DNA from: Azospirillum brasilense
GTDB lineage: Bacteria > Pseudomonadota > Alphaproteobacteria > Azospirillales > Azospirillaceae
DNA length: 64,000 nucleotides
Assembly: GCF_022023855.1 (NCBI RefSeq)
Contig: NZ_CP059452.1
Location: 427,501-491,500, forward strand
Direction of reading: 5' to 3'
Shown here: in pieces, positions 33,664-41,635 of the stretch
How positions within the stretch are numbered: position 1 is the first letter of the stretch
Layout of the letters: each line of letters starts with the position of its first letter
The notes under the pieces: generated by a model
What the model was told of the DNA's origin: nothing
The model's database searches: none
Seen by the model: the letters and a program-made list of their open reading frames with translations, nothing else
Made by a program: the position numbers and the translations under genes

Positions 33664-35106
33664 ATGCCCGCCGATTTGTCCGACCTGATGCTTCTCCCTA
33701 TCGACCGGACGGGCGGGGAACCGCTGCTGCGGCAGGTCTACGGCGCGCTGCGCCGGGCTATCCTGTCCGGCGCCCTGCCTCCCGGAGGAAAGCTGCCGCC
33801 GACGCGCGCCCTGGCCGAACGGCTCGGCGTCGCCCGCAACACGGTGGTCGCCGCCTATGAGCAGCTTCTGGCCGAAGGTTTCATCGAAGGGCGCGTCGGG
33901 GCGGGCAGCTTCGTGTCCCGCGACCTGCCGGACGGGCTGGAGATTCCACCGCCGGAACCGCCCCGCCTTGTCCCCTCCCCACCGCCATCGGCCACACCTT
34001 TCGGCACCCTCCCGTTCAGTACGGGGCGCTGCGCGCTGGACGAGCGCAGTTTGCGGATCTGGCGCAGCCTGACCCTGCGGCACCTGCAGCGGCCCGACCC
34101 GGAGATGCTCGGCTATGGCGAGCCCGGCGGGCCGGCGGCGCTGCGGGAGGCCATTGCCCGCTATCTCAAAAGCGCGCGGGCGGTGCGCTGCGAGCCCGAG
34201 CAGGTGGTGATCACCGCCGGCGCCCAACAGGCCATCGACCTCGTGCTGCGGGTACTGCTGCGGCCGGGCGATGCGGTGTGGCTGGAAGACCCCTGCTACC
34301 CCGCGGTGCGCGCCGCGCTTGAGGCAGCGCGGGCGCGCGTCGTGCCGGTGCCTGTCGATGGGCAGGGCATGGCGGTGGCAGCGGGCGTCGCCGTGGCGCC
34401 GGACGCCCGGCTGGCCTATGTCACTCCGTCCTCCCACTACCCGCTGGGGGTCGTGCTGTCGATGGCGCGGCGCATGGAGCTTCTGGCCTGGGCGTACAGG
34501 GCCGGCGCCTGGGTGCTGGAGGACGATTACGACAGTGAGTTCCGCTACGCGGGCCGACCGCTTGCCTCGCTCCAGGGGATCGACGGCGGCGGGCGGGTCA
34601 TCTATGTCGGCACCTTCAGCAAGGTCCTGTTTCCCGGCCTGCGGCTCGGCTACGCCGTGCTGCCGCCCGAGCTGCTGGACCCGGTGCTCGCCATGCGTCG
34701 CCTGACCGATTGGCACCCGGCGACGCTCTACACGGGTGTGGTGACGGATTTCCTGAACGACGGCCATTTCGGCCCGCACCTGCGCCGCATGCGCCGCCGC
34801 TATACGGCCGCGCGGGACGCGCTGGCCGACGCCATCGGCGCGCATCTCTCCCCCTGGATGGAGGCGGAGGTGCCGGAGCAAGGCATGAAGCTGATCGCCC
34901 GGCTGCGCCCCGGCCTGTCGGACCGCGACGTGGAGGCGGTGGCGGCCCGGCGGGGCATCGCTGTGCGCCCGGTCAGCCCGATGCACATCGCCGCCCCGCC
35001 GTTGCAGGCGCTGATACTGGGCTTCACCGGCCACGAGCCGGGCGCCCTGCGCCACGCCGCCCGCGAACTGGCCGCCGCGTTGGTGGCTGCACGATTAGAC
35101 GTCTAA
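33664..35106 (+). CDS. MocR-type regulator (GntR winged helix fused to aminotransferase fold)
   Basis: A 480-residue protein. The first 80 residues are a GntR winged helix (LLRQVYGALRRAILSGALPP, TRALAERLGVARNTVVAAYE). A class I aminotransferase-like domain follows with PLP-site residues in ITAGAQQAIDLVLRVLL, EDDYDSEFRY and the Lys segment YVGTFSKVLFPGLRLGY. MocR proteins sense PLP or amino compounds. It is divergent from the flavin oxidase-like gene, as often seen for PdxR/MocR members and vitamin B6 or amine genes. The stop lies in a 16-base perfect palindrome. Confidence 0.92.
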   Translation: MPADLSDLMLLPIDRTGGEPLLRQVYGALRRAILSGALPPGGKLPPTRALAERLGVARNTVVAAYEQLLAEGFIEGRVGAGSFVSRDLPDGLEIPPPEPPRLVPSPPPSATPFGTLPFSTGRCALDERSLRIWRSLTLRHLQRPDPEMLGYGEPGGPAALREAIARYLKSARAVRCEPEQVVITAGAQQAIDLVLRVLLRPGDAVWLEDPCYPAVRAALEAARARVVPVPVDGQGMAVAAGVAVAPDARLAYVTPSSHYPLGVVLSMARRMELLAWAYRAGAWVLEDDYDSEFRYAGRPLASLQGIDGGGRVIYVGTFSKVLFPGLRLGYAVLPPELLDPVLAMRRLTDWHPATLYTGVVTDFLNDGHFGPHLRRMRRRYTAARDALADAIGAHLSPWMEAEVPEQGMKLIARLRPGLSDRDVEAVAARRGIAVRPVSPMHIAAPPLQALILGFTGHEPGALRHAARELAAALVAARLDV

Positions 35107-35108
35107 TC
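35093..35108. terminator. Perfect palindrome at the MocR stop codon, followed by a T-run
   Basis: GATTAGACGTCTAATC is its own reverse complement and covers the last codons and stop. As RNA it can form a 6-base stem with loop ACGT, followed by CTCTTTTTTG. It may be a weak terminator or a protein-binding site. Confidence 0.45.
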
Positions 35109-35418
35109 CTCTTTTTTGAGCGCAAAAGATTTAATCTTAAAAAGCCTATTCCCACCAATGCGCTTTGGGCGCCGCACTCCCTGGCTTTCTCCGGCCGCGC
35201 GGCGATCCCGGCCCTATGGGGTAGCCCCGATACCCCGTTTTCGAGCCGCTCCCCTCCCGTCGTTCGGCGCTCCCTACCCCCGATACCCTGTGCAAGGCAT
35301 GCCCCAACCTTGCGACGATCAAGCTGCACGCCTGTTGAGGGGTGGCGCCGGTCCTTCGCCGTTTCCAGGCGTTTTTTGCCGGCGTCCAGTCCATTCGAAT
35401 ACGGAGATATTTCTTACA
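35107..35418. other. Leader region of the NAGGN operon
   Basis: About 310 bases ahead of the osmoprotectant operon. A second palindrome, AAGATT-T-AATCTT (35126-35138), lies in an AT-rich stretch that could contain the promoter. The remaining 260 bases are GC-rich with no start signals that fit a gene, so a long untranslated leader is possible. I could not place -35/-10 boxes. Confidence 0.4.
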
Positions 35419-37194
35419 ATGTGCGGCATCAGCGGGGAAATCCGCTTCGATTCTCGCCCGGCCTCCGCGTCCGCGGTCGGCTCGATGACCGAAGCCCTGG
35501 CGTTGCGCGGCCCCGATGGGCAAGGCGTCTTCGCCCATGGCCGGATGGCCTTCGGCCACCGGCGGCTGAGCATCATCGACCTGTCCGAGGCGGCGCAGCA
35601 GCCGATGACCGACCCCGAGTTGGGCCTCGGCATCGTCTTCAACGGCTGCATCTACAATTATCCGGAGCTGCGGACGGAGCTGGAGGCCAAGGGCTACCGC
35701 TTCTTCTCGCACGGCGACACCGAAGTCCTGCTGAAAGCCTATCACGCCTGGGGCCGCCGCTTCGTCGAGCGGCTCTACGGCATGTTCGCCTTCGCCATCT
35801 GGGAGCGCGACAGCGGGCGCGTCACGCTGGGCCGCGACCGGCTGGGCATCAAGCCGCTCTACCTGTCCGAGACGGCCGGACGGCTGCGCTTCGCCTCCAC
35901 CCTGCCCGCCCTGCTGGCCGGCGGCGACATCGACACCGCGATCGACCCGGTGGGGCTCTACCAATACATGAGCTTCCACGCCGTCGTCCCGGCGCCGGGG
36001 ACCATCCTGAAGGGCGTGCGCAAGCTGCCGCCGGCCACCCTGCTGACGCTGGAGCCGGACGGGCGCCGCATTGAGGAAACCTATTGGGAGCCGGTCTTCG
36101 GCCCGCGGCCCGGCGACGAGCGGATGTCGGAAGGTGACTGGCAGGACGCCGTGCTGTCCACGCTGCGCAAGGCGGTGGAACGGCGTCTGGTCGCCGACGT
36201 GCCGGTCGGCGTGCTGCTCTCGGGCGGGCTGGACAGCTCGGTCATCGTCGCCCTGCTGGCGGAGGCCGGGCAGACCGGCCTGCAGACCTTCTCCATCGGG
36301 TTCGAGACGGTGGGACAGGAGAAGGGCGACGAGTTCCAGTACTCCGACCTGATCGCCCAGCGCTTCCAGACCGACCACCACAAGCTGTTCATCGACAGCA
36401 GCCGCGCCCTGCCCGCCTTGCAGGACTGCGTGCGGGCGATGTCGGAGCCGATGGTCAGCCACGACGCCATCGGCTTCTTCCTGCTGTCGCAGGAGGTGTC
36501 CAAGCATGTGAAGGTGGTGCAGAGCGGCCAGGGCGCCGACGAGATCTTCGCGGGCTACCACTGGTACCCGCCGATGATGGAGGCGACCGACCCGCTGTCC
36601 ACCTATGCCAAGGTCTTCTTCGACCGCAACCGCGCGGAGATGGCCGAGGCACTGAACCCGCAATACCTTGCCGACGAGGACGTGGCGAGCGCCTTCGTCG
36701 CCGCCCATTTCGCCCGGCCCGGCGCCGACCGCCCGGTGGACAAGGCGCTGCGCCTCGACACCACGGTCATGCTGGTCGACGACCCGGTGAAGCGGGTTGA
36801 CAACATGACCATGGCCTGGGGGCTGGAGGGGCGCGTGCCCTTCCTCGACCACGATCTGGTCGAGCTGGCCGCCCGCGTCCCGCCGGAGCTGAAGCTGCGC
36901 GACGGCGGCAAATACGTGCTGAAGGAGGCGGCGCGCAAGGTCGTCCCCTCCGAGGTCATCGACCGGCCCAAGGGCTACTTCCCCGTTCCGGCGCTGAAGT
37001 ACCTGCGCGGCCCCTATCTGGAGCTGGTGCGCGACGTGCTGAACCAGCCCGCCGCGCGGCAGCGCGCGCTGTTCCAGCCGGCCTATCTCGACCGTCTGTT
37101 CAGCGATCCGGAAACCCACATCACGCCGCTTCGCGGTTCGAAGCTCTGGCAGGCTGCCCTGCTGGAGTTCTGGCTGCAAACCCACGGGATCTGA
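35419..37194 (+). CDS. asnO: N-acetylglutaminylglutamine amidotransferase (asparagine synthase-like)
   Basis: A 591-residue class II glutamine amidotransferase. The nucleophile Cys2 opens the protein (MCGISGEIRFDS), with RGPDGQGVFAHG and FNGCIYNYPELR in the glutaminase half. The synthetase half has the PP-loop VLLSGGLDSSVIVALL near residue 270 and LEGRVPFLDHDLVE. In NAGGN synthesis this enzyme makes the terminal amide of the dipeptide osmolyte. The following two genes are the diagnostic partners, so I assign it to that pathway instead of asparagine synthesis. A CGGAG motif lies about 13 bases ahead of the ATG. The next gene begins 7 bases after the stop. Confidence 0.9.
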   Translation: MCGISGEIRFDSRPASASAVGSMTEALALRGPDGQGVFAHGRMAFGHRRLSIIDLSEAAQQPMTDPELGLGIVFNGCIYNYPELRTELEAKGYRFFSHGDTEVLLKAYHAWGRRFVERLYGMFAFAIWERDSGRVTLGRDRLGIKPLYLSETAGRLRFASTLPALLAGGDIDTAIDPVGLYQYMSFHAVVPAPGTILKGVRKLPPATLLTLEPDGRRIEETYWEPVFGPRPGDERMSEGDWQDAVLSTLRKAVERRLVADVPVGVLLSGGLDSSVIVALLAEAGQTGLQTFSIGFETVGQEKGDEFQYSDLIAQRFQTDHHKLFIDSSRALPALQDCVRAMSEPMVSHDAIGFFLLSQEVSKHVKVVQSGQGADEIFAGYHWYPPMMEATDPLSTYAKVFFDRNRAEMAEALNPQYLADEDVASAFVAAHFARPGADRPVDKALRLDTTVMLVDDPVKRVDNMTMAWGLEGRVPFLDHDLVELAARVPPELKLRDGGKYVLKEAARKVVPSEVIDRPKGYFPVPALKYLRGPYLELVRDVLNQPAARQRALFQPAYLDRLFSDPETHITPLRGSKLWQAALLEFWLQTHGI

Positions 37195-37201
37195 ACACCG
37201 C

Positions 37202-38968
37202 ATGATGACGATGCAGAATCGCACCCAGACGCCTTTCCGGATCGAACGCGCCCTGGTCTCCGCCCTGATGGACGAGGACTCGCCGCGCCCGAACCGCCGG
37301 ACGGGGGCCGGGCTTGGGCCGACGCCGCGCGCGGTGGTGAATTGCGGCTGGGGCCGCCTGCTGTTCGCCAACACCTTTCCCGACGTCGGCGAGCTGATCG
37401 CGGCGATGCGGCAGGAGGGGCCGGGGCGGCGCGACATCGCGCTGTACTTGGAGGATCCCCATGTGGCGCTGTCCCAGGCGCCGACCGAGCTGTTCCTCGA
37501 CCCCTCCCACACCTACCGCCTGCGGCTGGCCGGCTTTCGGCCCGGCGGCGAGACGCGCGGCTTCACCATCGAAACGCTGCGCGGCCGCCAAGACGTCGAT
37601 GCCGTGAACCGCATCTACGGCGCCCGCGGCATGGTCACCATGGACCCGGAATTCTGCTGGTTGGAGCGCGACAGCCGCGTGTTGACCCATCTGATCGCGA
37701 CCGATCCGGTCAGCGGGGCGGTCATCGGCTCGGTCACCGGGGTGGATCATGTCCGCGCCTTCAAGGACCCGCAGAACGGTTCCTCCCTGTGGTGTCTGGC
37801 GGTCGATCCGCAGGCGGCCTATCCCGGCATCGGCGAGGCGCTGGTCCGTGCGCTGGCGGAGCATTTCAAGGAACGTGGGCGCAGCTTCATGGACCTGTCG
37901 GTCCTGCACGACAACGCGAACGCCATCGCGCTGTATGAGAAGCTGGGGTTCCGGCGGGTGCCGGTCTTCGCGCTGAAGACCAAGAACCCGATCAACGAGA
38001 AGCTGTTCGCCGGCCCGGCCGTGGAGGCCAGCCTCAACCCCTACGCCATGATCATCATCAACGAGGCCCGGCGCCGCGGCATCGGGGTGGAGGTGGTGGA
38101 CGCGGAGTCCAACCTGTTCCGCCTCAGCTTCGGCGGGCGCAGCATCCTGTGCCGCGAAAGCCTCAGCGAGCTGACCTCGGCGGTGGCCCTGTTCCGCTGC
38201 GACGACAAGGCGGTGACCCGGCGCACGCTGCTGCGGACCGGTCTGTCGGTGCCCGACCAGATGACCGCCGCCGGCATGGACGACAACGCCGCCTTCCTGG
38301 AGCGCCACGGCAGCGTCGTGGTCAAGCCCGCCCGCGGCGAGCAGGGCCAGGGCATCACCGTGGACGTGCGCGACGCGGAGACGCTGGCCTGGGCGGTCGG
38401 CAAGGCGAAGAAGATCTGCGACACGGTCCTGCTGGAGCAGTTCGTGCAGGGCCAGGACGTGCGCATCCTGGTCATCGACTACCGCGTCGTCGCCGCTGCG
38501 GTGCGCCGCCCGGCGGAAATCGTCGGCACCGGCGACCGCACGATCTCACAGCTGATCGAGGCGCAGAGCCGCCGCCGCGCCGCCGCCACCGGCGGCGAAA
38601 GCCGCATTCCGATGGACGAGGAGACGGAACGTTGCGTGCGCGACGCCGGTTTCTCCATGGACTCGGTCCTTCCGGAGGGGCAGACGCTGGCCGTGCGCAA
38701 GACGGCCAACCTGCACACGGGCGGCACGCTGCACGACATCACCGACCGCCTGCACCACCGCGTGGTGGAGGCGGCGGTGGAGGCGGCGCGCGCGCTCGAC
38801 ATTCCGGTGGTCGGCCTGGATCTGCTGATCCCCGACCTGCTGGGGTCCGACTACGCGATCATCGAGGCGAACGAGCGGCCCGGTCTTGCCAACCACGAAC
38901 CGCAGCCGACCGCCGAACGCTTCCTCGATCTTCTCTTCCCCTACTCCGCGGTCGATCCGCGGGCGTGA
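37202..38968 (+). CDS. ngg: N-acetylglutaminylglutamine synthetase
   Basis: A 588-residue fusion. Residues 110-265 are a GNAT acetyltransferase domain (CLAVDPQAAYPGIGEALVRA as acetyl-CoA loop, then LSVLHDNANAIALYEKLGF). Residues 290-575 are an ATP-grasp ligase (VVKPARGEQGQGITVDV, LLEQFVQGQDVRILVIDYRV, LDLLIPDLLGSDYAIIEANE). It joins glutamines and acetylates the product to form the NAGGN precursor in salt-stressed cells, as described for Sinorhizobium and Pseudomonas. It lies in an operon with asnO upstream and the peptidase downstream. Confidence 0.93.
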   Translation: MMTMQNRTQTPFRIERALVSALMDEDSPRPNRRTGAGLGPTPRAVVNCGWGRLLFANTFPDVGELIAAMRQEGPGRRDIALYLEDPHVALSQAPTELFLDPSHTYRLRLAGFRPGGETRGFTIETLRGRQDVDAVNRIYGARGMVTMDPEFCWLERDSRVLTHLIATDPVSGAVIGSVTGVDHVRAFKDPQNGSSLWCLAVDPQAAYPGIGEALVRALAEHFKERGRSFMDLSVLHDNANAIALYEKLGFRRVPVFALKTKNPINEKLFAGPAVEASLNPYAMIIINEARRRGIGVEVVDAESNLFRLSFGGRSILCRESLSELTSAVALFRCDDKAVTRRTLLRTGLSVPDQMTAAGMDDNAAFLERHGSVVVKPARGEQGQGITVDVRDAETLAWAVGKAKKICDTVLLEQFVQGQDVRILVIDYRVVAAAVRRPAEIVGTGDRTISQLIEAQSRRRAAATGGESRIPMDEETERCVRDAGFSMDSVLPEGQTLAVRKTANLHTGGTLHDITDRLHHRVVEAAVEAARALDIPVVGLDLLIPDLLGSDYAIIEANERPGLANHEPQPTAERFLDLLFPYSAVDPRA

Positions 38969-38984
38969 CCGTTCAGGAGGTGGT

Positions 38985-40145
38985 ATGGAGCAGGCAGCCT
39001 TGACGCGGACCGGAATCGTCCGGCCCGTCATCGACATGGACTATCTGACGGGCCTTCTCCGCCGCCTGCTGGAGATCCCGAGCCCGACCGGATACACCGA
39101 CCAGATCGTGCATTTCTGCGGCGACGAGCTGCACCGTCTGGGCATCCCCTTCGAGCTGACCCGGCGCGGCGCCATCCGCGCCGATCTGGCCGGGCGGCAG
39201 TACAGCCCCGACCGCGCCGTGGTCGCCCATCTCGACACGCTGGGCGCCCAGGTGAAGATGCTGAAAGCCAACGGCCGGCTGGAGGTCGTGCCCATCGGCA
39301 CCTGGTCGGCGCGCTTCGCCGAAGGGGCGCGCTGCACCGTCTTCACCGACAAGGGCAGCTACCGCGGCACCATCCTGCCGCTGAAGGCGTCCGGCCACAC
39401 CTTCAACGAAGAGATCGACACCCAGCCGGTGGCCTGGACCAATCTGGAGATCCGGGTGGACGCCCGCTGCGAAACCCTGGCGGAATTGCAGTTCCACGGC
39501 TTCAACGTCGGCGACTTCGTGGCCATCGACCCGCAGGCGGAATTCGACGCCAGCGGCTTCATCAACTCCCGCCATCTCGACGACAAGGCCGGGGTGGCGG
39601 TGATCTTCGCCGCCGCCAAGGCGGTCCTGGACGCCAAGCTGCCGCTGCCGGTGGACTGCCACCTGCTGCTGACCATCTCCGAGGAGGTCGGCTCCGGCGC
39701 CTCGTCGGTCCTGCACAAGGACGTGGCGGAGATGGTGACCATCGACAACGGCACCACCGCCATGGGGCAGAACAGCCGCGAATTCGGCGTCACCGTCGCC
39801 ATGGCCGACAGCACCGGTCCCTTCGACTATCACCTGACGCACAAGCTGCTGTCGCTGTGCCAGCAGCACGAGATCGAACACCAGCGCGACGTCTTCCGCT
39901 ATTACCGCTGCGACAGCGCCGCCGCCATCGAGGCCGGCAACGACATCCGCACGGCGCTGGTCTGCTTCGGCATCGACAGCTCCCACGGCTACGAGCGCAT
40001 CCACGCCGACTCCCTGCGCTCTCTGGCCGAGCTGATCGCGCTCTACATGCAGAGCGACGTGGCCATCCCGCGCGACCGCGTCGGCATGGGCCCGATGGGC
40101 GCGTTCCCCTGGCAGCCCACCGCACCGGCGAAAGTCGAGGAGTAA
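38985..40145 (+). CDS. NAGGN-operon M42-like metallopeptidase
   Basis: A 386-residue zinc aminopeptidase-type hydrolase. Likely metal and catalytic residues lie in VVAHLDTLGAQVKM, SRHLDDKAGVAVIF, TISEEVGSGASS and VTIDNGT, with a late CFGIDSSHGYERIH segment carrying a conserved His. This family is the usual third gene of NAGGN operons and may release or recycle the osmolyte or supply precursor; its exact role is not settled. AGGAGG lies just before the ATG at 38985, 16 bases after ngg. It ends 7 bases from the convergent MFS gene. Confidence 0.88.
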   Translation: MEQAALTRTGIVRPVIDMDYLTGLLRRLLEIPSPTGYTDQIVHFCGDELHRLGIPFELTRRGAIRADLAGRQYSPDRAVVAHLDTLGAQVKMLKANGRLEVVPIGTWSARFAEGARCTVFTDKGSYRGTILPLKASGHTFNEEIDTQPVAWTNLEIRVDARCETLAELQFHGFNVGDFVAIDPQAEFDASGFINSRHLDDKAGVAVIFAAAKAVLDAKLPLPVDCHLLLTISEEVGSGASSVLHKDVAEMVTIDNGTTAMGQNSREFGVTVAMADSTGPFDYHLTHKLLSLCQQHEIEHQRDVFRYYRCDSAAAIEAGNDIRTALVCFGIDSSHGYERIHADSLRSLAELIALYMQSDVAIPRDRVGMGPMGAFPWQPTAPAKVEE

Positions 40146-40152
40146 AGCCGCC

Positions 40153-41406
40153 TCAATCCCCAGCCGCCAATTCCGGCCGCGGCGGCCCCACCGGGTCGAG
40201 CGGGGTGACGGTCGGCGTGGTCTGGGGCAGCGGACGGAAGCTGGCCTGCGCCTCGGCGGGCGGCGGCGGACGCATCCGCGTGCGCCACAGGCCGTAGAGC
40301 GTCGCCGAGCCCGCCCCCGCCGCGATGAAGCCGAACAGCGCCTCCGGCCCGGCGAAGCCCATGGCCGCCGAGGCCAGCGGCGGCCCGATGATCGCCCCCA
40401 CCGAATTGGCGAGGATCAGGCCGCCGCTGACCGACACCACATTGTCCGGCCCGGCGTGGTCGTTGGTGTGGGCGGCGCAGACCGGGTAGAGCGTGAAGGC
40501 CAGCCCGCCGAACAGCGGCGCCACCAGCAGCAGCGTCTCCTGCCGCCCGCTGCCCTCCGCCAGGATCATGCCGACGCTGACCAGCGCCAGCGCCGCCGAC
40601 AGGCCGATGATGACGGCGCGCCGGTCGAAGCGGTCGGACAGCCGCCCGAGCGGCCACTGCAGCGCCACCCCGCCCAAAATCAAGGTGCTCATGAACAGCG
40701 CCGTCCCCGACACCCCGAAGCCCGAGGCCGCGCCAAACACCGGGGCGAGGCCGTAGATGGAGCCGGTGACCGTTCCGCTGATGAAGACGCCGACGACGCC
40801 CAGCGGCGACGCCTCGTACAGCCGCCGCAGGCCGTAGGATTCGACGTTGGGCAGGGTCGGCGGCGTGGTCCGGGTCAGCGCCACCGGCACCAGGGCGAGC
40901 GTCAGCAGGATGGCGATCAGCATGAAGATGCGCACGCCCGCCGCGTCGTCCAACTGCAACAGCTGTTGGCCCACCGCCGAGGCGGCGTAGAGCGTGACCA
41001 TGTAGAGCGACAGGATCTGCCCGCGCGTCTCGTTGTTGGCGGTGCCGTTCAGCCAGCTTTCGATGCAGATGTAGAGGCCGGCCATGCAGAAGCCCTCGGC
41101 CAGCCGCAGCACCGTCCACAGCGGCACCGCGGCGAACAGGGCGTGCGACAGCGCCGCCGCCGACAGGACGGAGGCGAAGGCGGCGAAGGCGCGGATGTGG
41201 CCGACCCGCGTGATGACGCGGTGGGCGAACAGCGAGCCGCCGGTCAGCCCGGTGTAGAAGGCCGCGGTGATCAGGCCGACCGCGACCGCGCCGGACTCCG
41301 TGCCGGCCAGCCGCAGGCCGATGAGCGTGCTGAGCGCGCCGTTGCCCAGCATCAGGAATGCGACCCCGAGCAGGAGCGAGAGTACCGACCGTGCAACCTG
41401 CGGCAT
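40153..41406 (-). CDS. MFS transporter (YcaD-like)
   Basis: A 417-residue major facilitator with 12 predicted helices. It has the loop 2-3 motif in GGSLFAHRVITRVGHIRAFA and the matching second-half loop PLGRLSDRFDRRAVIIG. Such small transporters may export sugars, peptides or drugs; the substrate is unknown. I start at the ATG at 41406 because AGGTGG lies about 10 bases before it; a GTG 12 bases earlier is possible. It is convergent with the NAGGN operon. An intrinsic terminator lies only 28 bases before its start codon. Confidence 0.85.
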   Translation of the reverse strand: MPQVARSVLSLLLGVAFLMLGNGALSTLIGLRLAGTESGAVAVGLITAAFYTGLTGGSLFAHRVITRVGHIRAFAAFASVLSAAALSHALFAAVPLWTVLRLAEGFCMAGLYICIESWLNGTANNETRGQILSLYMVTLYAASAVGQQLLQLDDAAGVRIFMLIAILLTLALVPVALTRTTPPTLPNVESYGLRRLYEASPLGVVGVFISGTVTGSIYGLAPVFGAASGFGVSGTALFMSTLILGGVALQWPLGRLSDRFDRRAVIIGLSAALALVSVGMILAEGSGRQETLLLVAPLFGGLAFTLYPVCAAHTNDHAGPDNVVSVSGGLILANSVGAIIGPPLASAAMGFAGPEALFGFIAAGAGSATLYGLWRTRMRPPPPAEAQASFRPLPQTTPTVTPLDPVGPPRPELAAGD

Positions 41407-41433
41407 GTGTCCGACCACCTGTTCCTTTCACGG

Positions 41434-41470
41434 AAAAACCGGCGCCGCAGCCCGGAGGCCACGGCGCCGG
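41434..41470 (-). terminator. Intrinsic terminator in the leader of the MFS gene
   Basis: Read on the minus strand: CCGGCGCCG, a 14-base loop, CGGCGCCGG, then TTTTT. The 9-base perfect GC stem and five Ts are textbook. It ends 28 bases before the MFS ATG, too close for a normal promoter after it. Confidence 0.75.
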
Positions 41471-41555
41471 CCCTTGGATGGCACCCGCCGGATGGCGAAT
41501 CAACCCTTGTAATTCGCGGATTCGGTGGCGTCCCAGCCATTCCACAGAAATGCAG

Positions 41556-41589
41556 AAGAGGTACCGCTGGGGGAGCAGCGATACCTCTT
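41556..41589 (-). terminator. Probable cstA terminator
   Basis: A 14-base stem with one mismatch, AAGAGGTACCGCTG (41556-41569) with CAGCGATACCTCTT (41576-41589), around a 6-base loop. It lies about 50 bases after the cstA stop, on the path toward the MFS gene. A weaker CCGGGC/GCCCGG hairpin lies nearer to cstA at 41612-41628. Confidence 0.6.
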
Positions 41590-41635
41590 CCGGTTGAGCG
41601 CTTGATCGTCTCCGGGCGGCTTGCCCGGTGTCCGG

